This document shows positions 5,775 to 12,485 of a DNA stretch of 12,485 nt, piece after piece; the stretch's first letter is position 1; each line of letters opens with the position of its first letter. The notes beneath the pieces are model-generated. The model was not told where the DNA came from, ran no database searches, and worked only from the letters and a program-made list of their open reading frames with translations. The DNA comes from UBA1731 sp964440985 (GTDB lineage Bacteria > Verrucomicrobiota > Kiritimatiellia > RFP12 > UBA1067). Both the position numbers and the translations under genes were made by a program. The stretch is from contig CAYTWE010000058.1 of the NCBI GenBank assembly GCA_964440985.1, forward strand, positions 1 through 12,485, given 5' to 3'.

Positions 5775-8700
5775 ATGAACGACGATATCATAAGCGCCGA
5801 CAGGGGACGCAAGTTTTTCACCAAGGTCGACTGGGCCGCGTTTTGGACGGCGACGCTCGCGGCGTTCGCCGTGTACTTCTTCACCCTCGGCCCGTCCGTT
5901 GGCCTGGAGGATTCCGGAGAGCTTGCAACGGCGGCCGACCATCTCGGTGTGCCGCACCCTCCGGGATATCCGTTCTGGAGCATGTGCGGCTGGGTGTTCT
6001 GCCGACTGTTCTCGTGGGTGACGTACATGGGCCACCCGACTCCGGCATGGGCGATGTCCCTCTTCTCCGCAGTGACGGGGGCGTTTGCCGCAGGATGCAC
6101 CGCCATGCTCGTGTGCCGCTCAAGCATGGACATGATGGCGTCCGACGAAACCACGGATGGCTCTTGCGGCAACGCCACGAACACGATGTTTGCGTTTTCG
6201 GGCGGAGTTGCCGCCGCGCTCGTGTTCGCGTTCTCGCCCGTGATGTGGTCTCAGTCCACGATCGTGGAGATCTACTCGCTCAACGCCCTCTTCCTCATGT
6301 GGGTGTTCCTGCTCTCGTACCGGTGGATGCGCAGCCCGTCCGACAAGATACTTTGGTTGACGTCCTTCGTGTTCGGCCTGGGCCTCACAAACTACCAGGT
6401 GCTTCTCCTCGCGGCCGTCCCGATTGCGATCATCATAGCGCTCAGGGACGCAAAGATGTTCCGCGACACGCTGCTTATCCTGATACCCATAGGCCTCACG
6501 TACATTCTTCTCAAGACCGGCTGCATGCTGCGGGCCAACGCATACATGAGCGCCGACGTGATCAACAAGTTCGAGCCTGTGCTCAAGACCGAATCGTGTC
6601 CGAACGAAATCCTGCTATGGGCCGGATGCATCCTCGCGGTGATTGCGCCGTTCGCCCGAAAGGCCTGGGCGGCGGTCGGGTTCACCGGCGTCGGCCTCGT
6701 CCTCGCCGCCGCGCTGTTCCCCGGACACGCAGAGTGGACAACCGCGAACGAGCAGCTGATCGCCCCGCTGCTCACGCCATCGAAGTACGCATGGATAGGC
6801 GCGTTCCTCCTCGGAAGCGTTGTCTGCTCCATCGGCTTCGCGATGACGAAGGAGCGAAAGGAATGGCGGTGGATCGCCGCCGCAGCCGTCTGCGGAGCAG
6901 TAGCCCTCGCCATCGCCGGAAGCGGGCCTTCCGCAGATGCCGCCGGATACGCCGGCAAGCCGCACTCCTTCACCATGGAGAACACCATGCTTCTCGTCGG
7001 GCTTGCGACGCTCTTCGCCCTCGCATGGAAGACCCCTCGAGGCCTTGCGTACGCCGTTCCCGTCGCCGCAGTCGAGCTTACGACGTTCCTGCTTCTCCAG
7101 AAAGGCGCAATGAACGGGCTTACCAACCCTCACAGCTGGTGGTTCTTCTGGCCGATCATCTGGAACTTCATCGTTCTCGGCCTCGCTTTCATATCGCTTC
7201 CGACCGGCAGATCAATGGCCATCGCGACGTTCCTCGCCGAACTCGGCGTGTCGTTCTACGCATACATGCCTATCGTCTCCGACCTGCGCAACCCTCCGAT
7301 GAACTGGGGCTATCCGCGCACGTGGGAGGGATTCAAGCACGCCATCACACGCGGCCAGTACGAGGCGATCAAGATGGGGGATGTGTTCTCTCTCCACTTC
7401 CTGAACGAGCTGTGCTTCTACGTGAAGGATCTCCGCACCCAGTTCACCGCCGTGCTGATGGCCGTGGCGATCGCGGCCTTCCCGCTCGGACACGTCTTCA
7501 TAAAGAAGGAACACCGCCGACTGTGGTACAGCTGGCTCGCCGCAATCGGAAGCTGCTTCCTCGTGATGTCCGTGCTGCTCATCGCGCTGGCCAACACCAA
7601 GGGAGACGTGCAGGACGGATTCATCCAGAAGGTGAAGTTCATCTCGTCGCACGGAATGTTCGCGCTGTGGATCGGCTACGGCCTCGTCTTCGGCGCAAGG
7701 TTCGCGACAGGGCTTTGGCGCAGGTTCTCCGCCGGGCGCGTCGGCACGGCGGCGGAGCGCACGGCGCTCGTCCCGCGCTGGCTCGTCGTGACCCTGTGCG
7801 CACTGATGCTCGCGACATCGCTCATCCCAATCTACGAAAACTACACCAACGACCGCCTCGTGTTCGAGCTTGGCTCCGCCGAACAGAACGGACACACCTT
7901 CGGCTGGCAGTTCGGGGCATGGCAGCTGGACGGCGCGGAGGAGATCCGCGACGAGCTTCTTGCCGACGAGGAGCCGCTGCCGAACCCGCTGTGGCCGGAA
8001 TCGATGGAACCGCACTCGGTCTTCTTCGGCGGCACAGATCCGGGGCGCTTCGTGCCCACGTACATGATATACTCGGCAAACTTCCGTCCGGACGTCTACC
8101 TCATCACGCAGAATGCCCTCGCGGACGACACGTACATGAGCGTGGAGCGCGATCTCTACGGAGATGAGATCTGGATTCCGTCGAAGGAGGATTCCGCCGA
8201 ATCGTTCCAGATTTACGTAGAGGAGGTTCAGAGCGGCAAGCGCAATGCGAATGCCGACCTGAAGATCGAGAACGGACGCGTGCAGGTGACAGGCGCTCTC
8301 GGCGTGATGGAGATAAACGGAATCCTCACGAAGATGATGTTCGACCACGAACGCCTGCGCCGAGCGTTCTACGTCGAGGAGTCGTATGTCATACAGTGGA
8401 TGTACAGATACCTCTCGCCGCACGGCCTCATAATGAAGATCAACAAGGATCCCAACCCTCTCACCCCGCAAATCGTCAAGAACGACATGGAGTTCTGGGA
8501 CTGGTACATGCGCCGTCTGCTCAAGGACAAAGCGTTCCGCCGCGACTTCGCAGCTCAGAAGAGCTTCTCCAAGCTCCGTGCGGCGATCGCCGGACTGTAC
8601 TCCCATGCGGGACGCTACCGGGAAGCGGAGCAGGCGTTCCTCGAAGCGGTGCTTCTCTATCCCGCGTCCCCGGAGGCGAGCTTCCGCTACGTACAGGAAG

Positions 8701-9365
8701 TGCTTCTGCCGATGCGGAAGTGGAACACGATCGAGGACATTCTCGACTATACGGATCGCGTGGATCCGAACAACACGCGCACAAAGCCGATGCGCAACTA
8801 CGTGATGAGCCTGAAAGGCGTCACCGAACAGATATCGGCGCTGCAGGCCAAGGCCTCGAAGTCCCCGCTGACGCCACGTGAGAGCATCGCACTCGCACAG
8901 TGCTACATGCAGATCGGGCAGTCCGCAGCAGCAGCAGCCCTCGTGAAGAAGGCGATGGAGAACAAGGATGCGGCGACCGACTTCGAATGCCTGTGCCACG
9001 GCGCACAGCTGCTGTCGCAGCTCGGTCAGCGCGGAGACGCCGCACAGGCCGCAAAAAAGGCATTGGCGGCCATGCCGCAGGGCGGTCCCGCACCGATCCG
9101 CAAGGATATTGCCGTGATACTCCTCAACGGCGGCATGACGGCTGAGGCGAACGCACTGCTGAACGAATACCTGCGCTACAGCCCCAAGGACGCAGAGGCG
9201 TGGCTCGCGTCCTCCCTCGCCAAGGATGCTCTTTCGCAGACGAGGGAGGCGCAGAAGTCCATCATACAGGCGTACCAGTGCGACGCCAACCTGACGATGG
9301 AGCGCATCCGCGCCGACGAAAAGCTGCAGCGCATAGCCGCGCCGCTGTTCAGGCGCACCAGATAG
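5775..9365 (+). CDS. DUF2723/TMEM260-like membrane glycosyltransferase with C-terminal TPRs
   Basis: This 1196-residue polytopic membrane protein belongs to the DUF2723 (PF11028) family, related to eukaryotic TMEM260, an O-mannosyltransferase of the GT-C fold. It probably moves a sugar from a lipid-linked donor to a protein or glycan on the outer face of the inner membrane. After helix 1 (about 19-39) comes the first external loop with the acidic motif GLEDSGE (Glu45, Asp46, Glu49) and HPPGYP (61-66). NPPMNWGYP at 506-514 is a second hallmark. I count roughly 17-18 hydrophobic helices up to about residue 687. A soluble region follows, with RPDVYLITQNALADDTYM from about 771. TPR-like helical hairpins run from about 935 to 1190 and may bind an acceptor or partner. 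The 10-nt gap to the next gene marks an operon. Donor and acceptor are unknown. Confidence 0.88.
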   Translation: MNDDIISADRGRKFFTKVDWAAFWTATLAAFAVYFFTLGPSVGLEDSGELATAADHLGVPHPPGYPFWSMCGWVFCRLFSWVTYMGHPTPAWAMSLFSAVTGAFAAGCTAMLVCRSSMDMMASDETTDGSCGNATNTMFAFSGGVAAALVFAFSPVMWSQSTIVEIYSLNALFLMWVFLLSYRWMRSPSDKILWLTSFVFGLGLTNYQVLLLAAVPIAIIIALRDAKMFRDTLLILIPIGLTYILLKTGCMLRANAYMSADVINKFEPVLKTESCPNEILLWAGCILAVIAPFARKAWAAVGFTGVGLVLAAALFPGHAEWTTANEQLIAPLLTPSKYAWIGAFLLGSVVCSIGFAMTKERKEWRWIAAAAVCGAVALAIAGSGPSADAAGYAGKPHSFTMENTMLLVGLATLFALAWKTPRGLAYAVPVAAVELTTFLLLQKGAMNGLTNPHSWWFFWPIIWNFIVLGLAFISLPTGRSMAIATFLAELGVSFYAYMPIVSDLRNPPMNWGYPRTWEGFKHAITRGQYEAIKMGDVFSLHFLNELCFYVKDLRTQFTAVLMAVAIAAFPLGHVFIKKEHRRLWYSWLAAIGSCFLVMSVLLIALANTKGDVQDGFIQKVKFISSHGMFALWIGYGLVFGARFATGLWRRFSAGRVGTAAERTALVPRWLVVTLCALMLATSLIPIYENYTNDRLVFELGSAEQNGHTFGWQFGAWQLDGAEEIRDELLADEEPLPNPLWPESMEPHSVFFGGTDPGRFVPTYMIYSANFRPDVYLITQNALADDTYMSVERDLYGDEIWIPSKEDSAESFQIYVEEVQSGKRNANADLKIENGRVQVTGALGVMEINGILTKMMFDHERLRRAFYVEESYVIQWMYRYLSPHGLIMKINKDPNPLTPQIVKNDMEFWDWYMRRLLKDKAFRRDFAAQKSFSKLRAAIAGLYSHAGRYREAEQAFLEAVLLYPASPEASFRYVQEVLLPMRKWNTIEDILDYTDRVDPNNTRTKPMRNYVMSLKGVTEQISALQAKASKSPLTPRESIALAQCYMQIGQSAAAAALVKKAMENKDAATDFECLCHGAQLLSQLGQRGDAAQAAKKALAAMPQGGPAPIRKDIAVILLNGGMTAEANALLNEYLRYSPKDAEAWLASSLAKDALSQTREAQKSIIQAYQCDANLTMERIRADEKLQRIAAPLFRRTR

Positions 9366-9375
9366 GCCGGACGGA

Positions 9376-10983
9376 ATGCCGCTTGACCGCACATTCCATC
9401 CGGACGAGGCGAACCAGGCGTTCACGACCGGCCGCCTGCTTGAGACGGGACTTTACAGATACGACCCGCAGGATCACCACGGGCCTACCCTGTACTATGC
9501 GGCCGCCGCACTGCAGAAGGCGGCAGGCCATACGTCCACTGCAACGCTGGACGCCGCCCTTCTCCGCTGCACTCCACTCCTGTTCGCCGCGCTTGCGCTC
9601 GTCTTCGGCTTTCTTGCCGTGAAAAAGGCAACCCGCAGCACATGGACGGGACTGACCTTCATCGCACTGCTCGGCACAGCTCCGGCGTTCGTGTTCTTTG
9701 CGACCGATTTCATACAGGAGACGCTGCTCGTCTGCTTCACCATGGCGATGCTGTGGGCAGGCGTCGGCTACGCCAACCCAAAAGGCAGGATAAAGCCTGG
9801 CACATGGGCGCTCGTTTTCGGCATTTCCGCCGGGCTTGCGTTCGCCACCAAGGAGACGGCCGTTCTGACGTTCGCGGCGGCAGGGATTGCCGGGCTGCCG
9901 TTTCTTCTGTCGAGAAAACGGACCGCAACTGTGGCGGGGGCGGAATGTCAGACGGCCGAAACGGGACGTCAATCTACGGGAATGCACATTGCGCTTGCGG
10001 TCATGGGCTTTGCGCTCACCGCCACCCTTCTCTACTCCTCGTTCTGCTCCAACTGGGAAGGAGTGTACGGCGCTTTCGTCTCTGCGCCTCTCTCCTATCT
10101 GAACCGCGCCGCCGGCGATGCCGTCTCGCAAGGCGCCTCCGCGCACGTCCATCCATGGTGGCAACACCTGAAATGGACGTTTCTTGCCGGTGGTTTCGTC
10201 AAGGACGGGCCGATGCACTGGCGCACTTCCTTCTCGGAGCTCACGCTGCTTGCGCATCTTCTCGTCATCATCGTGCCCATGTGCATCTACGCATCGGTCA
10301 AGAACATCGCAAATGCGTCTCCGGCCCGCAACGCATTTGCGTTTGCCGCCCTGTACACATCGATCCTGCTCGCATTCTACTCGGCGATACCGTACAAGAC
10401 GCCATGGTGTGCACTTCAGCCGCTCGCCGGATTCATGCTTGCCGTTGCGTTTGGCTTCGCCCTCTGCCGCGACGTGTGCATGGAATTTTGCAGAAGGAGG
10501 AGAGGAAGCATCTCTCCGATCCCCAAAATCGCGTTTTCGCTCGTATGCCTTGCGGTGATTCCGCTTTCCGCCATCATCTGCGACCACATTCCAGGATTGC
10601 GCATGATTGCTTCGGAGCCGGACTCGAAAGCCATCCCGTACAACTACGCCGCCGCATCTCCGCAGGTGAAGGATCTTGCCGCCGCTGTCGCCGATGTCGC
10701 ATCGAAGTGCAGGTCTGAAGAGCGCAGAAAGGCGTTCATCGCCGTCGCGCTGCCGCCGGAGGACACCTGGCCACTGCCCTTCTATCTCCGGTCGGTCAAG
10801 GCGGGGATAGGCTACTGGACGCAGTTCGGAGAGCTTGAAGCGCTTGCCGGCCTTGGGCGCAGACCGGATGCAGTGATAGTTCCGGCGGAGGAAGGCCACC
10901 TTGTGCAGCCTCTGTTCCCGCACCTGAAAAACACACGACGCTTCGAGATGCGTCCGCGCGTGCGCGTAAGGATCTTCTGGTAA
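9376..10983 (+). CDS. TIGR03663 (Agl23-like) GT-C membrane glycosyltransferase, N-terminal helix missing
   Basis: This 535-residue protein matches the TIGR03663 family, multi-membrane GT39/PMT-like proteins near glycosylation genes. It carries the acidic loop motif HPDEA (Asp10, Glu11), LLETGLYRYD (21-30), DHHGPTLYY (33-41), IPYKTPWC (338-345) and EDTWPLPFYLR (462-472), all typical. About nine or ten hydrophobic helices span 66-402, then a soluble tail of about 130 residues. Relatives have a membrane helix before the acidic loop. Here the motif begins ten residues after the first Met, and upstream the frame has no further ATG, GTG or TTG before a stop at 9334-9336. So either the first helix was lost or a frameshift hides it. 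It starts 10 nt after the DUF2723 gene with only a weak GGACGGA-like ribosome site, suggesting coupled translation. Donor and acceptor are unknown. Confidence 0.85.
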   Translation: MPLDRTFHPDEANQAFTTGRLLETGLYRYDPQDHHGPTLYYAAAALQKAAGHTSTATLDAALLRCTPLLFAALALVFGFLAVKKATRSTWTGLTFIALLGTAPAFVFFATDFIQETLLVCFTMAMLWAGVGYANPKGRIKPGTWALVFGISAGLAFATKETAVLTFAAAGIAGLPFLLSRKRTATVAGAECQTAETGRQSTGMHIALAVMGFALTATLLYSSFCSNWEGVYGAFVSAPLSYLNRAAGDAVSQGASAHVHPWWQHLKWTFLAGGFVKDGPMHWRTSFSELTLLAHLLVIIVPMCIYASVKNIANASPARNAFAFAALYTSILLAFYSAIPYKTPWCALQPLAGFMLAVAFGFALCRDVCMEFCRRRRGSISPIPKIAFSLVCLAVIPLSAIICDHIPGLRMIASEPDSKAIPYNYAAASPQVKDLAAAVADVASKCRSEERRKAFIAVALPPEDTWPLPFYLRSVKAGIGYWTQFGELEALAGLGRRPDAVIVPAEEGHLVQPLFPHLKNTRRFEMRPRVRVRIFW

Positions 10984-11006
10984 AGCCGCCACCTGCTCCG
11001 ACTGAC

Positions 11007-11038
11007 GGAATTTGGCTATGCGGCTTCGCCGCAGTTCC
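11007..11038 (+). terminator. Hairpin after the glycosyltransferase operon
   Basis: TGCGGC (11019-11024), a TTC loop and GCCGCA (11028-11033) form a perfect six-pair stem. GGAAT at the left end and GTTCC at the right end can pair further, with an internal bulge. It starts about 25 nt after the stop codon. No T-run follows, so it is at best a non-canonical terminator or a 3' end stabiliser. Confidence 0.35.
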
Positions 11039-11109
11039 ATAAAATGTAAATCCACGGCGGCAATCTCCCGACAGATGGCCACTTGGCATGTTTGTTGCTT
11101 CAGTGCTCT

Positions 11110-11116
11110 GGAGGAG
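11110..11116 (+). promoter_or_regulatory. Shine-Dalgarno site of the glutamate synthase gene
   Basis: GGAGGAG lies 8 nt before the ATG at 11125, an ideal spacing. It shows that translation really begins at the FMN-domain start and that the gene is not just an unread fragment of a longer gltB. Confidence 0.85.
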
Positions 11117-11124
11117 AAGAAGCG

Positions 11125-12485
11125 ATGATTGCAGAAGACAAAAAGAATCTGGATGCCGGTGGGGAGTACCGCTATCTCAAGAACGGAGAGGAACACCTTT
11201 GGACTCCGCAAAGGGTTGCTGATTTTCGCAGTGCCGTTCGCATGGACGACTATGGACTGTTCAGACGATGCACCGATTCCATAGACGCCGATTCTCGCGT
11301 GACGATACGCTCGCTGCTGGCTTTCAGGAAATGTTCGGCGGCCACTTCGCCCGCATCCGCCATCCCAATCTCTGAAGTGGAGCCGGTCGAATCTGTGATA
11401 CGGCATTTTGTCGGCGGCGCGATGTCGCTCGGCTCCATCTCACCGGAGGCTCACGAAACGATCGCCGCCGCGCTGAACGGATTGGGTACGATGTCCAATT
11501 CCGGCGAGGGCGGAGAGGCGCCGGAACGCTTCGGCACGAACACGAACAGCGCAATCAAGCAAGTGGCGTCCGGACGCTTCGGCGTCACGATAGAGTACCT
11601 GCGCTCCGCAAAGGATCTGCAGATCAAACTCGCACAGGGCGCAAAACCCGGCGAAGGCGGACAGCTCCCCTCTGGCAAGGTTGACGGATTCGTCGCCAGA
11701 CTGCGCCACGCAAAGCCCGGCACCACGCTGATATCCCCGCCACCGCACCACGACATCTATTCGATCGAAGATCTCGCCCAGCTCATCTACGACCTCAAAT
11801 GCGCGAATCCGAACGCACGGGTATCCGTGAAGCTCGTGTCGGAAGCGGGTGTAGGCACAATCGCCGCCGGCGTTGCCAAGGCCCACGCCGACGCAATCGT
11901 GATATCCGGGTTCGACGGAGGAACCGGCGCCGCACCGCTCTCATCAATGAAACATGCAGGGCTTCCTTGGGAGTTGGGTCTTGCGGAGGCGCATCAGACG
12001 CTCGTCAGGAACAGGCTGCGCTCCAGTGTCAGGCTGCAGGTTGACGGACAGCTCCGCACTGGACGCGATATCGTCATTGCGGCGATGCTTGGCGCCGACG
12101 AATTTGCGTTCGGCTCCTCCATGCTCGTTTCACTCGGTTGCGTAATGTGCCGGAACTGCGGCAAGAACTGCTGTCCGGTCGGCATCGCGACGCAAAGGAA
12201 AGAGTTGAGGGAGAAGTTCACAGGACGCCCGGAACATCTTCAAAGGCACTTCCGCTTTCTCGCCGAAGAGGTGCGTGAACATCTCGCCGCCCTTGGACTT
12301 CATTCGCTTGCCGAGGCGAGAGGACGCTCCGACCTTCTCATGGGAGACACGGACAGGTTCGACCTGTCGCCACTTCTTGCAACGCACCGTGAGGACATCG
12401 GAATAAACGGCGACGGCGCGACCGATCCCGTTCCTGGAAACGCAGAAGTCCCTTACGACGTCCGCGAAATAATCCCCTGCATCAA
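11125..12485 (+). CDS. gltB: Glutamate synthase large subunit, FMN-domain form without glutaminase domain (partial at 3' end)
   Basis: 453 codons are visible and the frame runs off the right edge. Glutamate synthase makes two glutamates from glutamine and 2-oxoglutarate. The FMN domain here performs the reductive amination half. Hallmarks are GAMSLGSIS (98-106), SNSGEGGEAPERF (124-136), SAIKQVASGRFGV (142-154), GAKPGEGGQLP (172-182), ISPPPHHDIYSIEDLAQLI (203-221), SGFDGGTGAAP (261-271), KHAGLPWELGLAE (276-288) and DGQLRTGRD (307-315). The 3Fe-4S cysteines C-x5-C-x4-C are Cys339, Cys345 and Cys350; Cys342 and Cys349 are extra. The protein begins about where full-length GltB passes from its central domain into the FMN domain, so the N-terminal class II amidotransferase is absent. 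The last visible residues (VPYDVREIIPCI) probably lead into the GXGXG domain. The glutaminase may be a separate gene outside the window. Confidence 0.93.
   Translation, partial: MIAEDKKNLDAGGEYRYLKNGEEHLWTPQRVADFRSAVRMDDYGLFRRCTDSIDADSRVTIRSLLAFRKCSAATSPASAIPISEVEPVESVIRHFVGGAMSLGSISPEAHETIAAALNGLGTMSNSGEGGEAPERFGTNTNSAIKQVASGRFGVTIEYLRSAKDLQIKLAQGAKPGEGGQLPSGKVDGFVARLRHAKPGTTLISPPPHHDIYSIEDLAQLIYDLKCANPNARVSVKLVSEAGVGTIAAGVAKAHADAIVISGFDGGTGAAPLSSMKHAGLPWELGLAEAHQTLVRNRLRSSVRLQVDGQLRTGRDIVIAAMLGADEFAFGSSMLVSLGCVMCRNCGKNCCPVGIATQRKELREKFTGRPEHLQRHFRFLAEEVREHLAALGLHSLAEARGRSDLLMGDTDRFDLSPLLATHREDIGINGDGATDPVPGNAEVPYDVREIIPCI

Larger units (their letters stand above)
10984..11124. other. Intergenic region before the glutamate synthase gene
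   Basis: This 141-nt gap has a hairpin at 11019-11033 and an A/T-rich stretch at 11039-11051 (with TAAAAT at 11040-11045) that might hold a -10. It lacks the TGG extension seen in the other promoters here. No remnant of a glutaminase domain is visible. Confidence 0.45.

Noticed and set aside
5843..8167. Open frame of 774 codons on the plus strand inside the DUF2723 gene
   Set aside because: It is a +1 shadow of the membrane protein, dominated by Arg and His, with no hydrophobic segments or known motif.
7212..9425. Long open frame of 737 codons on the minus strand opposite the DUF2723 gene
   Set aside because: It is rich in Arg, His and Cys, shows no domain or membrane pattern, has no ribosome site, and lies opposite a clear family member. 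Long antisense frames are expected in GC-rich coding DNA.
10984..11124. Degraded remnant of the missing GltB glutaminase domain
   Set aside because: The gap is only 141 nt and I saw no recognisable amidotransferase sequence in it.
9349..11406. Long open frame of 685 codons on the minus strand across the TIGR03663 gene and the gltB start
   Set aside because: It crosses a real gene, an intergenic gap and the gltB start without any recognisable motif; composition is typical of antisense shadow.
1..12485. Mobile element, defence system, CRISPR or attachment site
   Set aside because: No transposase, integrase, direct-repeat array, tRNA or terminal inverted repeats were seen; the genes are metabolic or envelope-related.

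Overview
The window looks like chromosomal DNA of a fairly GC-rich bacterium (high-50s percent GC by eye). The gene content hints at an uncultured member of the PVC group (Verrucomicrobiota/Kiritimatiellota type): a TMEM260-like/DUF2723 glycosyltransferase fused to TPRs next to a TIGR03663-type membrane glycosyltransferase, a short ArgA-type acetyltransferase, and a stand-alone glutamate synthase FMN domain. That placement is an inference of low confidence. No mobile element, CRISPR array, tRNA or rRNA was seen.

Layout. Six genes point left in 128-5590: a short N-acetylglutamate-synthase-like acetyltransferase, a LarA-family nickel-pincer hydroxyacid racemase, cyclophilin PpiB, a short NAD-type malic enzyme, a HAD phosphatase of the phosphoglycolate phosphatase type, and a lipoprotein serine hydrolase of the beta-lactamase/PBP fold. 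Gaps are 11-35 nt. A perfect extended -10 box (TGGTATAAT) precedes the acetyltransferase, and another precedes the HAD gene, so I read two transcription units: acetyltransferase-larA-ppiB-malic enzyme, and HAD-serine hydrolase. A third identical box at the left edge points to another leftward gene just outside the window.

A divergent promoter region (5591-5774) separates these from two rightward genes with a 10-nt gap: a 1196-residue membrane protein (DUF2723/TMEM260-like, C-terminal TPRs) and a 535-residue TIGR03663 (Agl23-like) protein. Both are GT-C-type, lipid-sugar-dependent glycosyltransferase candidates, so together they suggest an envelope or protein glycosylation module. After 141 non-coding nt, a rightward gene with a strong Shine-Dalgarno site begins directly at the FMN-binding part of glutamate synthase (GltB) and runs off the right end. 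The usual N-terminal glutaminase domain is not encoded upstream.

Metabolic reading. The malic enzyme and the LarA homologue share an operon, which fits a route that racemises a 2-hydroxyacid such as malate and oxidises it to pyruvate. The acetyltransferase (arginine/glutamate branch) and the glutamate synthase also touch 2-oxoglutarate/glutamate metabolism. Nothing here is an obvious defence or mobile system. The best leads are the paired glycosyltransferases (one apparently lacking its first membrane helix), the split GltB with extra cysteines, the LarA-malic enzyme linkage, and the repeated extended -10 promoter with one apparently leaderless gene.
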